Source: Bradyrhizobium sp. NP1 (GTDB lineage Bacteria; Pseudomonadota; Alphaproteobacteria; Rhizobiales; Xanthobacteraceae). From it: a DNA stretch of 64,000 bases. This document shows positions 25,883-37,063 of the stretch, piece by piece (the stretch's first letter is position 1; each line of letters starts with the position of its first letter). The stretch lies in the NCBI RefSeq assembly GCF_030378205.1, contig NZ_CP127385.1, positions 5,248,001-5,312,000 of the forward strand, read 5' to 3'. Below the pieces are notes generated by a model that saw only the letters and a program-made list of their open reading frames with translations, made no database searches and was not told the origin of the DNA. The position numbers were made by a program, and so were the translations under genes.

Positions 25883-27063
25883 GCCTCGGCGCTACCGGAC
25901 CCGAGCGACACCGCTTCCCACACCGCGACCACGATCAGCAGCGCCGTGGTCAGAACCGACAGGGCGAGCGGCGACAGCTCCGCCGCAAACCAGGCCAGCA
26001 CGATGAAGGCGACGATGCCGACGATGTGAGATAGCTGCAGGAAGCCGCGGACGCTGTGCTTGAACAGGATGGTGCCGACCAGGAACAGCAACGGGCCGCC
26101 GATCGCGCTGACGATCGTCCGGAGATCGGAATGGCCGGACGGGTGCTTCAATACCAGCTCGTCGGCGACCGCGGTCAGGATGATGCCGCCGACGATCGGC
26201 ATGTGCAGATAGGTATAGGCAAGCCGCGCGAGCCGGCCCGTGTCGGACGATTTCGAGATCAGCTCCGTGCCGGCTTCCGCGCCTTTGTGGAAATAGATCC
26301 ACCACATCGCGATCGAGCCGACCAGGGCCGCGAGGAACGCGGTAACGGTCTCGGCGGTCCACGGCAGCTCCGAGAAGGTCGCGGCGTTGACGACGACGGC
26401 CTCGCCGAGCGCGATGATGATGAAGCCGGCGCAGCGCTCGGCCATGTGGCCGCCCTCGACCGCCCAGGCCGCGATCGATGAGCCGCCATAGCGGGGGACC
26501 CAGAACCGCGCGGCGGGCGCGACATATTCGATCGCGAGCGCAATGCTCCAGAGCACGAGCCGTGCCCGCCCCTCGGCGAGCCCGCCCCACAGCCAGAACA
26601 CCGCAGACCCCGACAGCCAGATCAGGATGCGGATCGCATTCCAGCGCACGGCCGTCAGGTGCGCCGGCGTCGAGATCAGCCAGAACGCGGTGCGGCCGAT
26701 CTGCATCGCGGCATAGGCCGAAGCAAACCAGACGCCGCGCGTCTCGAAGGCCGACGGGATCGAGGTCGACAGCACGAGGCCGCCGAGCATCATGAAGAAC
26801 AGGAGCAGCCGGACGGGCATGAGCTCGGGATTGAGCCAATTGGTCACCCAGGCGGTGAAGACCCAAACCCACCAGACCGCGAGGAAGAGGATCGTGACCT
26901 CGATCCCGCCGATGACCGTGAAGCGGCCGAGCAGCGTGTGCGAAATCTGGGTGACCGCGTAGACGAAGACGAGGTCGAAGAACAGCTCGGCGTAGGTGAC
27001 CCGGTTATGCTGGTTCGGCAACACCGGGCGGAACATCGCACCGCGTGATTCGTTCGCGCTCAT
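25858..27063 (-). CDS. Low temperature requirement protein A (LtrA) family membrane protein
   Basis: 401-aa polytopic inner-membrane protein with roughly ten hydrophobic helices. The N-terminal NRVTYAELFFDLVFVYAVTQISHTL is the LtrA signature, and ERCAGFIIIALGEAVVV and GGHMAERC are conserved loops. The family was named for a Listeria cold-growth mutant; its biochemical role is unknown. ATG 27063 is chosen over an in-frame TTG 6 nt upstream. The start lies 27 bp after bolA, suggesting co-transcription. Confidence 0.88.
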   Translation of the reverse strand: MSANESRGAMFRPVLPNQHNRVTYAELFFDLVFVYAVTQISHTLLGRFTVIGGIEVTILFLAVWWVWVFTAWVTNWLNPELMPVRLLLFFMMLGGLVLSTSIPSAFETRGVWFASAYAAMQIGRTAFWLISTPAHLTAVRWNAIRILIWLSGSAVFWLWGGLAEGRARLVLWSIALAIEYVAPAARFWVPRYGGSSIAAWAVEGGHMAERCAGFIIIALGEAVVVNAATFSELPWTAETVTAFLAALVGSIAMWWIYFHKGAEAGTELISKSSDTGRLARLAYTYLHMPIVGGIILTAVADELVLKHPSGHSDLRTIVSAIGGPLLFLVGTILFKHSVRGFLQLSHIVGIVAFIVLAWFAAELSPLALSVLTTALLIVVAVWEAVSLGSGSAEAQSEAESA

Positions 27064-27090
27064 CGGCAAGCCCCCGATCCGGAGCCCGCG

Positions 27091-27327
27091 CTAGCGCTCG
27101 GGCACCCCGGTTTGCAGCGCGAGCGCGTGCAGTACCCCGCCCATCTGGCCGCGCAGCGACTGGTAGACGATCTGGTGCTGCTGGACGCGCGTCTTGCCGC
27201 GGAACGATTCCGATATCACGGTTGCGGCATAGTGGTCGCCGTCGCCCGCGAGATCCCGGATGGTCACCTCGGCATCGGGAATCGCCGCCTTGATCATCGA
27301 TTCGATATCGTGGGCGTCCATCGGCAT
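27091..27327 (-). CDS. bolA: BolA family protein
   Basis: 78-aa BolA-like protein. MDAHDIESMIKAAIPDAEV, the loop DGDHYAATVISESFRGKT and the QQHQIVYQSL helix with its invariant His (cluster ligand with Grx) fit the family. It partners monothiol Grx in [2Fe-2S] handling and iron sensing. ATG 27327 is used, with AGGAG about 11 nt upstream; ATG 27321 is also possible. Operon-like with ltrA; the partner grxD lies about 3.8 kb downstream. Confidence 0.92.
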   Translation of the reverse strand: MPMDAHDIESMIKAAIPDAEVTIRDLAGDGDHYAATVISESFRGKTRVQQHQIVYQSLRGQMGGVLHALALQTGVPER

Positions 27328-27508
27328 CCCAGCTGGTCTCCTGTTCTGGTGGTTTGCGCCTGCCTTGCGCGGTTGTGATCGCCAGAACTTAGCGCGATCG
27401 CCCTTCTAGGTCACCCTTTCCTTCACTATATTTGTTGCCCGAAAGCGGAAGCTGCGACATCACGTCCGCGCGATTTTCGCGCGCACTCACCCGAAGAGGC
27501 GCATCGTC

Positions 27509-27868
27509 ATGAAAGTCCCCGGCCCCGACCACCCCATCACCGTCACCCCGAACACCAAGCGCGTGCGCGTCACCATCGACGGCGTCGTCATCGCCGACAC
27601 CACCCACGCGCTGACCCTGAAGGAGGCGAGCTACCCGGCAGTGCAATATGTGCCGCGGCAGGATACCAATATGGAGCTGCTGCGGCGCACCGACCGCACC
27701 ACGCACTGCCCGTACAAGGGCGATGCGGCCTACTTCTCGATCGTCGCCAACGGCAAGACGCTGGAGAACTCGATCTGGAGCTACGAGACGCCGTTCCCGG
27801 CGATGATGGAGATCACCGGCCGGTTGGCGTTCTATCCGGACAAGGTGAAGATCGAGGAAGTGGCGTAG
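27509..27868 (+). CDS. DUF427 domain protein
   Basis: 119-aa small cytoplasmic protein of the DUF427 family. Conserved features: VTIDGVVIADTTHALTLKEASYPAVQYVPR, CPYKGDAAYFSI and the C-terminal FYPDKVKIE. The fold is a beta-tent; no enzymatic activity is established. An AAGAGGC stretch precedes the ATG. Monocistronic, divergent from bolA. Confidence 0.9.
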   Translation: MKVPGPDHPITVTPNTKRVRVTIDGVVIADTTHALTLKEASYPAVQYVPRQDTNMELLRRTDRTTHCPYKGDAAYFSIVANGKTLENSIWSYETPFPAMMEITGRLAFYPDKVKIEEVA

Positions 27869-27899
27869 CTGCTGACACGCCGAGGCCAACGCCCACGGG

Positions 27900-27920
27900 C
27901 CTGGAATCGGAGATTCCAGG
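27900..27920. repeat. Short perfect inverted repeat after the DUF427 gene
   Basis: CCTGGAATC and GATTCCAGG form a 9-bp perfect stem with a 3-nt loop. A TTTTTT run follows 14 nt later, so it may work as a weak terminator for the DUF427 gene, which converges with the DUF1328 gene. Confidence 0.5.
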
Positions 27921-27954
27921 TCCACGAGCCGGCTTTTTTGCAAAGGGCTGCGCG

Positions 27955-28128
27955 CTAGACCCTGAAGATCGTGAGCCCCAGGATCAACAGCACCAGGAAG
28001 ATCACGACGAAGATATAGAACAGGACACGCGCGACGTCGGCGATGGCCGCCGAAATACCGGTGAAGCCGAGAATGCCGGCCACGATCGATATCAGGAAGA
28101 AGATCAGCGCCCACTTCAATAGCGTCAT
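27955..28128 (-). CDS. DUF1328 small membrane protein
   Basis: 57-aa protein made of two hydrophobic helices ([20 protein letters not shown] and [18 protein letters not shown]) joined by [12 protein letters not shown], the DUF1328/YtjA pattern. AGGAG lies 7 nt before the ATG. Function unknown; family members are often induced by general stress. A GGAAC...GGTTA pair upstream vaguely recalls an EcfG promoter, but its spacing is about one base too long. Confidence 0.9.
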   Translation of the reverse strand: MTLLKWALIFFLISIVAGILGFTGISAAIADVARVLFYIFVVIFLVLLILGLTIFRV

Positions 28129-28219
28129 CGCGCGCTCCTGCGGCCAGCCATCCTTGAATTCGCCCGGTTAACCTCCGGTCGGGGGGGGCTTGTTCCGCGA
28201 TGTTCTCGCAGTTGCGCCG

Positions 28220-28603
28220 TCATTGCCCGACCCGGGCCGGGAAGCCCGGATGCTGCGGATCATCGCCCGGCAGGCCGCTCGGGGCGGCACCGGTGCCGAT
28301 CGTGCCAGGGGTGGTCGTGTTCGGCACGCCCGGCTGGTTGCGCAGGGTGGGCTTGACCCCGCCGTTCATGGTCGGGCCGGCGCCAAGGCCGGTCGTGGTG
28401 CCCGGCACCGTGCCATGAGCCATGCCAGGAGCGGCCGCGTTCGGAGTCGTCGTTCCCACCGGCGGCGTGGTGCCCATGCCGGGCGGCACGACGCCTTGCG
28501 CGCCGGCACCCGTCCCCGCGCCTTGCGCGGATACGCCGGCGGCGGTGGCGACAATCAAGGCCGCTGCCGCGAGAAGTGCAGCCGAAGGTGATCGCGTGCG
28601 CAT
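28220..28603 (-). CDS. Secreted Gly/Pro/Thr-rich low-complexity protein
   Basis: 127-aa protein with a Sec signal peptide (RTRSPSAALLAAAALIVATAAGVSAQG, cleavage near VSAQ). The mature part is unstructured and rich in Gly, Pro and Thr with repeated GTTTP/PGT patterns (GMGTTPPVGTTTPN, GTVPGTTTGLG). No known domain. ATG 28603 is the first Met of the signal peptide. Probably periplasmic or cell-surface; function unknown. Confidence 0.7.
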   Translation of the reverse strand: MRTRSPSAALLAAAALIVATAAGVSAQGAGTGAGAQGVVPPGMGTTPPVGTTTPNAAAPGMAHGTVPGTTTGLGAGPTMNGGVKPTLRNQPGVPNTTTPGTIGTGAAPSGLPGDDPQHPGFPARVGQ

Positions 28604-28776
28604 GACAACTCTCCGATTCCGTTGCATTCAATTCAACGTCCACGGAATTTTGCCGTTCCTGCCGCGAGTGCCCGCGCCGCGATCACAACGGCGTTCAGCC
28701 GAAGCGGCAAATCCTCCTTGCTGAATCGGGTTCCCGACGGCAACATCGCCCGCAACTATCGGGCCAGGGAACGCAG

Positions 28777-29961
28777 ATGACGACGATCTCGCAAGCGGCT
28801 GCGCCGGTCGGCGTCATGGCAGCACCAAGGACGAAGGCGCGCAACGCCGCGCTCGATCGCGCCCGCACCCTCCTGACGCTGGTGGTGCTGCTCCACCACT
28901 CCGTCATTCCCTATACCTATTTCGGTCATACCGATCCCAAGTCGTGGATCGGCTTCGACATGATCGTGCTCGCCACCGACAGCTTCTTCATGCCGATGTT
29001 CTTTTTGTTGTCGGGGCTGTTTGTGTGGCCGGGCCTTGCGCGCAAAGGGGTCCAGAAATATTTGGCCGACCGCGTGCTCCGGCTTGGCCTGCCTTTCGCA
29101 ATCTGCGCACTCACGATCATTCCGATCGCCTACTATGCCGTTTCGCTGCGCCAGTCGCCGGATGTGACCTTCTCGGCGTTCTGGTGGAAAACCGTCACCG
29201 TCGGACCATGGCCGAGCGGACCGATCTGGTTTCTCTGGGTCCTGTTCTCGTTCGACATCATTGCATGCTTGGCATATCTGATCTCGCCCAGGCTTCTCGA
29301 TCCGATCAATCGCCTGTCGCTGCGCGGCTTTCAGCAGCCCGCCGCATTCTTCGCGGTGATGCTTGCTGTTACCGCCGCGCTCTACATCCCCGGAAGAATC
29401 TACTACGGGGCGGGCAGCTGGTTCGAGTTCGGCCCGTTCTCGGTCCAGCACGGCCGCTTGCTGCTCTATGCGTCGTACTTCTTCTTTGGCGCAGGCATAG
29501 GGCTTGCGAATCTAGATCGTGGCGTGTTCGGCGCGGAAAGCCGGCTCGCGAGGACCGGCTGGGGCTGGGCGATCACAGCCCTCGTTCCGTATTGCCTGAT
29601 GTGGGTGCTGATCTACATCAAGCGCGAAATCCTGGGAAATCCGACGTGGCTGCCTGATTGGTACGAGGGAAGCTACGGCTTCTTCTTTGCCGCGTTCAGC
29701 ATAGCCATCATGTTTACGATCCTGGCGTTCTTCCTGAGATTCAAACGATCAGGCTGGAGGATTCTCGATCCGATGCAGCCGGATGCCTACGGCATGTTCC
29801 TGGTGCATTATCCGATCGTGCTCTGGCTGCAATATTGGATGTTCGACTTCGATATTCCCGCCATTGCCAAGGCGCTGATCGCCTTCGTGCTCACGGTCGT
29901 CTTGAGCTGGGCCGCAACCGCGGCGCTGCGGCGGATTCCGGGCGCGACCCAAGTGCTCTAG
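28777..29961 (+). CDS. Acyltransferase 3 family membrane protein
   Basis: 394-aa polytopic protein with about ten membrane helices. The N-terminal ALDRARTLLTLVVLLHHSVIPY holds the family's catalytic His region, and a conserved YGMFLVHYPIVLWLQY occurs near the C-terminus. Such enzymes O-acylate sugars of glycans, antibiotics or lipids using an acyl donor. No polysaccharide cluster is adjacent, so the substrate is open. Resembles OpgC/glucan acyltransferases in layout only. Confidence 0.88.
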   Translation: MTTISQAAAPVGVMAAPRTKARNAALDRARTLLTLVVLLHHSVIPYTYFGHTDPKSWIGFDMIVLATDSFFMPMFFLLSGLFVWPGLARKGVQKYLADRVLRLGLPFAICALTIIPIAYYAVSLRQSPDVTFSAFWWKTVTVGPWPSGPIWFLWVLFSFDIIACLAYLISPRLLDPINRLSLRGFQQPAAFFAVMLAVTAALYIPGRIYYGAGSWFEFGPFSVQHGRLLLYASYFFFGAGIGLANLDRGVFGAESRLARTGWGWAITALVPYCLMWVLIYIKREILGNPTWLPDWYEGSYGFFFAAFSIAIMFTILAFFLRFKRSGWRILDPMQPDAYGMFLVHYPIVLWLQYWMFDFDIPAIAKALIAFVLTVVLSWAATAALRRIPGATQVL

Positions 29962-30137
29962 CTTGACTCCAGTGCCGCGATCCGGCCGGGCGGCTTCGGC
30001 CGCCTCGCCGTGGCTGGCATCAAACCTGCATGGCCTCAGCCAACCTGACGGCGCGCGATATCGATAGATCGGACGGCGTCTATGCGCAGCTGATGATTGA
30101 GGACCGCCAGAGCGCGACCGCGGCCCGCACAAAGGCT

Positions 30138-30168
30138 TTGGGGGAACGTCCGCGTTGGGGGAACGTCC
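30138..30168. repeat. Two 14-bp direct repeats
   Basis: TTGGGGGAACGTCC occurs at 30138-30151 and again at 30155-30168, a 17-bp period. It lies just upstream of a possible 24-aa peptide gene. It may be a regulator site or simple local duplication. Confidence 0.5.
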
Positions 30169-30194
30169 AGGACAATCGCAGGAAAGGACAGCCG

Positions 30195-30269
30195 ATGGGA
30201 CTATCCGCCATTCTGATCGCCACCGCTCTGAGCCTGACCATGCTGGTCGCGGTGGCGGATTTGTCCTGA
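30195..30269 (+). CDS. Possible 24-aa hydrophobic peptide
   Basis: MGLSAILIATALSLTMLVAV and four further residues form one membrane-spanning helix. A purine-rich AGGAAAGGA is placed 5 nt before ATG. Too short to judge by homology; it is the only candidate gene in the 324-bp gap (29962-30285). The same frame is open to 30030, but that part has no recognisable features. Confidence 0.3.
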   Translation: MGLSAILIATALSLTMLVAVADLS

Positions 30270-30285
30270 ATCCAGGCGCGGTGCG

Positions 30286-32490
<2,205 letters not shown>

Positions 32491-32678
32491 GGTCACTTCT
32501 TAGGGAGATCGGCTCCTCGCGGAAAGGGCTTTTGCAGGGCATTGGCGCCCTGTCCAGAGCTTTGAGGAAGCGGTGCGGCAGCCCCGGCCTGCCCGGGATT
32601 TAAGGGCTGGAACCGCAATTGGAAGGGCACCGGCGCGGCCGCAACCCGGCCGTGCGCCCCGGTTGCGCAAGGCCTGGC

Positions 32679-33644
32679 CTACTTCTGGTCGGCCAGGAGC
32701 CTGCGGTATTTCTCGACATCGCGCATCACGATCTGCTGCAGCACGTCGGCCGCGTGCTCATTGGCGTCGGGGGCCGCGGTGGAAAGGTCGGCAAAGCGCT
32801 TCTTCACCGGCTCGCTTTCGACCGCGGCTCGCGCAGCCGCATTCAGCCTGGCAATGATCTCGGGCGGCGTGCCCTTCGGGGCGAACAGGCCGTTCCAGCC
32901 CTGCGCCTCGAATTCGGGCAGGCCCGCTTCCGCCGAAGTCGGCAACTCGGGCACGCTCGCCAGCCGCACGGTCGAGCCGACCACGAGACCCCGGACGAGC
33001 TTGTCGTCGATCGCCTGCGAGACAGAGGCGGCCGCATCGCAGACGCCATCGATCTGGCCGCCGATCGCGTCGGTGAGCGCGGGCGCAGCCCCGCGATAGC
33101 CGACCAGCGTCACGTCGATGCCGGCGGCCTGCACGAAGCTCTTGCAGATCAGGAAATTCGAGGAGCCGACGCCGGCATGGCCGAGATTGATCTTGCCTGG
33201 ATTCTTCCTGGCATAGTCGATGAATTCCCTGACGCTTGCGGCCGGAAAATCCTTGCGCAGCGCGATCACGCCATAGGTCTTCGCCACCATCGCAACCGGC
33301 GCGAAGGAATCCGGCGTGAACGGCAGTTTCGGGTAGATCGTATAGGAGGCAGCACTTGTGCCGGCATTGCCGATCGCGATCGTGTAGCCGTCCGCCTCGG
33401 CGCGCGCGGCACGCGCCAGCGCCGTCGAGCCGCCGGCGCCCGCGACATTCTCGATCACCACCGCCTGCCCAAGCGCAACCCCCATCTGGTCGGCGACCGC
33501 GCGCGCGATCACATCGGAGGTGCCGCCGGCCGCGAACGGCACGATCATCGTGATGGGATGTTTCGGAAATTCGTCGCCGCGTGCGGCGGCAGCGAAGCAA
33601 AGCGTGGCGCCGAGCGCGACCAGCAGCCGAGCGAAAGAATTCAC
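32679..33644 (-). CDS. Tripartite tricarboxylate transporter substrate-binding protein (TctC/Bug family)
   Basis: 321-aa periplasmic binding protein with signal peptide ([20 protein letters not shown], cleavage near ARG-D). Family marks: [51 protein letters not shown] and [13 protein letters not shown]. Bug proteins bind carboxylates. Its ATG overlaps the purQ stop (ATGA, 4 bp), so it is translationally coupled in the pur operon between purQ and purL. No TctA/TctB membrane partner is present in this window. Confidence 0.93.
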   Translation of the reverse strand: MNSFARLLVALGATLCFAAAARGDEFPKHPITMIVPFAAGGTSDVIARAVADQMGVALGQAVVIENVAGAGGSTALARAARAEADGYTIAIGNAGTSAASYTIYPKLPFTPDSFAPVAMVAKTYGVIALRKDFPAASVREFIDYARKNPGKINLGHAGVGSSNFLICKSFVQAAGIDVTLVGYRGAAPALTDAIGGQIDGVCDAAASVSQAIDDKLVRGLVVGSTVRLASVPELPTSAEAGLPEFEAQGWNGLFAPKGTPPEIIARLNAAARAAVESEPVKKRFADLSTAAPDANEHAADVLQQIVMRDVEKYRRLLADQK

Positions 33645-34342
33645 GCGGCGCGTTCCAGATGCGCCACGAGCCCGGCAAACAGGCCGCGCCCGTCGGTGCA
33701 GCCCATGATGGTTTCGACGTGGTTTTCCGGATGCGGCATCATGCCGAGCACATTGCCTTGCTCGTTGACGATGCCGGCGATCGAATGGGCGGCGCCATTG
33801 ATGTTGGAAGGCTCATCCACCACACCCTCCGGCGAGCAGTAGCGGTAGAGCACCCGCCCCTCGCCTTCGAGGCGCTTCAAGGTTTCCTCGTCGGCCTCGT
33901 AATTGCCCTCGCCATGCGCGACCGGGACGCGAATCACCTGCCCGGCGTTGTAGCCGCGCGTGAACGGCGTGTCGGATCGCTCGACGCGCATATGCACGTC
34001 GTGGCAGATGAATTTCAGCCCGGCATTGCGCATCAACACGCCCGGCAGAAGCCCCGCCTCGCACAGGATCTGGAAACCGTTGCAGACGCCGAGCACGAGG
34101 CCGCCGCCCTTGGCAAAGTCGCGGACCGCGTCCATCACCGGGGCGCGCGCGGCGATTGCGCCGCAGCGCAGGTAGTCGCCGTAGGAAAAGCCGCCGGGCA
34201 CCACGACAAGGTCGGTCCCCTTGGGCAGCGCCGTCTCGGCATGCCAGACCATCGCCGCCTCCTTGCCCGAGACAAGTTTCAGCGCACGCGCCATGTCGCG
34301 TTCGCGATTGATGCCGGGAAAGACGAGGACGGCGGATTTCAT
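33641..34342 (-). CDS. purQ: Phosphoribosylformylglycinamidine synthase, glutaminase subunit
   Basis: 233-aa class I glutamine amidotransferase supplying ammonia to PurL. The nucleophile is Cys in [10 protein letters not shown]; the His-Glu pair lies in MMPHPENH. N-terminal [17 protein letters not shown] is typical. The start overlaps the purS stop by one base and its stop overlaps the tctC start, indicating tight coupling. Confidence 0.96.
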   Translation of the reverse strand: MKSAVLVFPGINRERDMARALKLVSGKEAAMVWHAETALPKGTDLVVVPGGFSYGDYLRCGAIAARAPVMDAVRDFAKGGGLVLGVCNGFQILCEAGLLPGVLMRNAGLKFICHDVHMRVERSDTPFTRGYNAGQVIRVPVAHGEGNYEADEETLKRLEGEGRVLYRYCSPEGVVDEPSNINGAAHSIAGIVNEQGNVLGMMPHPENHVETIMGCTDGRGLFAGLVAHLERAA

Positions 34343-34581
34343 TATAGGAGTTCGACCCGATAGTTTTCGATCACGGTGTTGGCGAGCAGCTTGTCGGCGG
34401 CGGCTTTCAGCGCCGCTTCCGCTTTCGTCCTGTCGGAGCCTGCAAGCTCGATGTCGAACACCTTGCCCTGGCGGACGCTCGCGATGCCATCGACGCCGAG
34501 CGATTTCAGCGCTCCCTCGATGGCCTTGCCCTGCGGGTCGAGAATGCTGGATTTCAGCGTGACGGTGACGCGCGCTTTCAC
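34342..34581 (-). CDS. purS: Phosphoribosylformylglycinamidine synthase, PurS subunit
   Basis: 79-aa small bridging subunit of the FGAM synthase complex. [28 protein letters not shown] and [11 protein letters not shown] match the family; length normal. It lies between purC (37-bp gap) and purQ (1-bp overlap). Confidence 0.95.
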   Translation of the reverse strand: MKARVTVTLKSSILDPQGKAIEGALKSLGVDGIASVRQGKVFDIELAGSDRTKAEAALKAAADKLLANTVIENYRVELL

Positions 34582-34618
34582 TTCACTTCCCTTTAGCTTT
34601 TGCCTTGGCTTTTGCCTC

Positions 34619-35386
34619 TTAGCTCTTGACCAGCACCGGACCCGAACCCGCCGGCCGCTCGTTCTCCATCAGGATGCCGAGCCGCTTCGCCACCTCGGTA
34701 TAGGCCTCCAGCAGCCCGCCGAGGTCGCGGCGGAAGCGATCCTTGTCGAGCTTCTCGTTCGACTTGATGTCCCACAGCCGGCAGGAGTCCGGCGAGATCT
34801 CGTCGGCGACGATGATCCGCATCATTTCGTTCTCGAACAGCCGGCCGCACTCCATCTTGAAGTCGACGAGGCGGATGCCGATGCCGAGGAAAAGGCCGGT
34901 CAGGAAATCGTTGACGCGGATGGCGAGCGCCATGATGTCGTCGATCTCCTGCGGCGTCGCCCAGCCGAAGGCGGTGATGTGCTCTTCCGACACCATGGGG
35001 TCATTGAGCTGGTCGTTCTTGTAGTAGAACTCGATGATCGAGCGCGGCAGCTGCGTGCCCTCCTCGATGCCGAGCCGCTGCGACAGCGAGCCCGCCGCAA
35101 CATTTCTGACGACGACCTCCAAAGGCACGATCTCAACCTCGCGAATCAGTTGCTCGCGCATGTTGAGACGGCGGATGAAGTGGGTCGGCACCCCGATATC
35201 GTTGAGGTGCTGAAACAGGTACTCCGAGATCCGGTTGTTGAGGACGCCCTTGCCCTCGATCACCTGGTGCTTCTTGGCATTGAAGGCGGTCGCGTCATCC
35301 TTGAAGTGCTGGATCAGGGTTCCCGGCTCCGGACCTTCGTAAAGGACCTTCGCCTTGCCTTCGTAGATGCGGCGCCGACGGCTCAT
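34619..35386 (-). CDS. purC: Phosphoribosylaminoimidazole-succinocarboxamide synthase
   Basis: 255-aa SAICAR synthetase, joining CAIR and aspartate with ATP. Motifs: [46 protein letters not shown] and [13 protein letters not shown]. Starts at ATG 35386 ([10 protein letters not shown]); the frame is open to 35545 but the extension is not family-like. First gene of the purC-purS-purQ-tctC-purL cluster. Confidence 0.97.
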   Translation of the reverse strand: MSRRRRIYEGKAKVLYEGPEPGTLIQHFKDDATAFNAKKHQVIEGKGVLNNRISEYLFQHLNDIGVPTHFIRRLNMREQLIREVEIVPLEVVVRNVAAGSLSQRLGIEEGTQLPRSIIEFYYKNDQLNDPMVSEEHITAFGWATPQEIDDIMALAIRVNDFLTGLFLGIGIRLVDFKMECGRLFENEMMRIIVADEISPDSCRLWDIKSNEKLDKDRFRRDLGGLLEAYTEVAKRLGILMENERPAGSGPVLVKS

Positions 35387-35696
35387 TGGGATGTACCGTG
35401 TTTTGTTGAAATCCATGAATCTGGTGTGCTCCGGCTGACAAGGACCAAAACCCACGACGGAGCTGCCGTGAAGGCCAGGAACCTGAGGAAACAGAACAAG
35501 AACCGAGCCTGTTGGCAACCTATCTGATTGGCCTTTCCAGCACAATCGATCCCGCTCTCAAGAAGCCGAGTTTTACCGCCTTCAGTGCGGCATTACGGCC
35601 GTTGTTCCGGCTGTTTTCAGCAATTATCTAAGTGCCCTCACCAGCGGCCGCAACACGGCTGCTTTTTCCTCTCCGGCCAGGAATCGGACCCCCGCC
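35387..35696. other. Divergent intergenic region between purC and the zeta-subunit gene
   Basis: 310 bp expected to hold the pur operon promoter and that of the zeta gene. No purine riboswitch consensus, PurR-like palindrome or small gene could be recognised by eye. Confidence 0.5.
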
Positions 35697-36020
35697 ATGA
35701 CCACCTTCGACAAGCGTGAGGAAGCCTTCGAGAAGAAGTTCGCGCTGGACGAGGAACAGAAATTCAAGGCGATCGCGCGCCGCAACAAGCTGGTCGGCCT
35801 GTGGGCCGCCGAGAAGCTCGGCCTCGCGGGCGAGCAGGCCAGCGACTACGCCAGAAGCGTGGTCGCTTCCGAATTCGACGGCACAGGCGATGCCAGCGTC
35901 CTGCGCAAGGTGCTGGCCGATCTTTCGGCCAAGGGTATCGCGGTGAGCGAGGACGAGCTTGCCGCGAGGATGAACGAGCTGATGGCGCAGGCGGTCGCAC
36001 AGGTGAAGGCCGGAAAGTAG
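35697..36020 (+). CDS. F1FO-ATPase inhibitor zeta subunit (DUF1476)
   Basis: 107-aa small protein. MTTFDKREEAFEKKFALDEEQKFKAIARRNKLVGLWAAEKLGL matches the alphaproteobacterial zeta inhibitor first described in Paracoccus. The N-terminal segment blocks rotation of the F1 motor against ATP hydrolysis; the remainder is a four-helix bundle. Monocistronic, away from the atp operon as usual. Confidence 0.92.
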   Translation: MTTFDKREEAFEKKFALDEEQKFKAIARRNKLVGLWAAEKLGLAGEQASDYARSVVASEFDGTGDASVLRKVLADLSAKGIAVSEDELAARMNELMAQAVAQVKAGK

Positions 36021-36054
36021 GCACGGCAGCGGCGCTGGGCTTTCGCCGCGCAGG

Positions 36055-36441
36055 TTACTTCAGGGTAATCTGCAGGCTCATTGTGCCGTTGACGGTGAGG
36101 CCTTCCTGCTGCTGCTGACCATATTGCCGGCCGATATTGCTATTGATCGATTCCAGCCGGCAATCCCTGGCGAGAACATCGCGCAGCAGGTCGCATTCGC
36201 GGGCCGCCAACTCATAGACCATCCGGCGCGCGCGATCGCGCAGCTTCTGCGCCTCTTCGCCCTCGCCGGATGGCCCTGCCACGAAGAAATTTATCGTACT
36301 CTGGACGCGCACCGAACCCTCCTGGCGCGGCGAAGGACTCGACTGCTCGACGATGATCCGTTGTCCGGTCTGGGCCAAGGCAGGAAGGGTCAGGAGCAGC
36401 AGGCCGATTCCTGCCGGAACGAGGCGCGTGTGCAGTGTCAT
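36055..36441 (-). CDS. Hypothetical exported protein
   Basis: 128-aa protein with a signal peptide (LVPAGIGLLLLTLPALAQTG, cleavage after ALAQ). The mature part includes VQSTINFFVAG, a charged helix EEAQKLRDRARRMVYELAARECDLL with one Cys, a second Cys in RDCRLESINSN, and a Gln run. The two Cys may form a disulfide. No family recognised. It converges with the zeta gene. Confidence 0.65.
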   Translation of the reverse strand: MTLHTRLVPAGIGLLLLTLPALAQTGQRIIVEQSSPSPRQEGSVRVQSTINFFVAGPSGEGEEAQKLRDRARRMVYELAARECDLLRDVLARDCRLESINSNIGRQYGQQQQEGLTVNGTMSLQITLK

Positions 36442-36552
36442 GGCGATGCCTTGTGCTTGAAGCGACGCGCAAGTTCATAACCACCTCCGGTTGCGACAAT
36501 GCAAATCCCAGTCGGCGAAAACCGGCTCGTCACTTCACTGGGCGTTAACCGC

Positions 36553-37041
36553 CTACCCCTCCTTGAATCCGTATTCCGGCACATTGCCGCTCGCGCCGTA
36601 ATATTTGTACGGCAGGAACTTGCCGGACATCGTGATCTTGACGCGATCGCCCTTCGGATTGGGCAGGCGCTCCATCACCATGTCGAAATCGATCGCCGAC
36701 ATGATGCCGTCACCGAACTCCTCCTCGATCAGCGCCTTCCACGCCGGCCCGTTGATCATCACGAGCTCGTAGAAGCGGTAGATCAGGGGATCGGTCGGTG
36801 GCATCGGCACGCCCTCGCCCCGCATCGGCGTCTCGTTGAGCATCGCGGTTTCGGATTTCGAAAGGCCGAACAGTTCGCCGGCATTGGCGGCCTGCGGCTT
36901 GGTCAGCTTCATCTGGCCGAGGATCGCGCCGACGATCAGCACCTCGGAATAGCCGCCGATCTTCTCGCAGATATATTTCCAGCTCCAGCCCTTCTCGCGC
37001 TTGATGTCGAGCAGCTTTTCGGTGAGGTCGCTTCGTTTCAT
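36553..37041 (-). CDS. cynS: Cyanate hydratase (cyanase)
   Basis: 162-aa decameric enzyme converting cyanate and bicarbonate to ammonia and CO2 (through carbamate). The catalytic residues are visible: Arg and Glu three apart in YRFYELV and Ser in GIMSAIDFDM. N-terminal POU-like helix (LLDIKREKGWSWKYICEKIGG). ATG 37041 with GGGAGA 6 nt upstream. Last gene of a unit with the three ABC transporter genes, 22 bp after the ATPase gene. Confidence 0.96.
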   Translation of the reverse strand: MKRSDLTEKLLDIKREKGWSWKYICEKIGGYSEVLIVGAILGQMKLTKPQAANAGELFGLSKSETAMLNETPMRGEGVPMPPTDPLIYRFYELVMINGPAWKALIEEEFGDGIMSAIDFDMVMERLPNPKGDRVKITMSGKFLPYKYYGASGNVPEYGFKEG

Positions 37042-37063
37042 CTGTCGTCTCCCTGGGTGAGGT

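Noticed and set aside
28129..28200. EcfG-type promoter before the DUF1328 gene
   Set aside because: GGAAC and a GTT element are present, but the spacing is about one base too long, so it was not listed as a feature.
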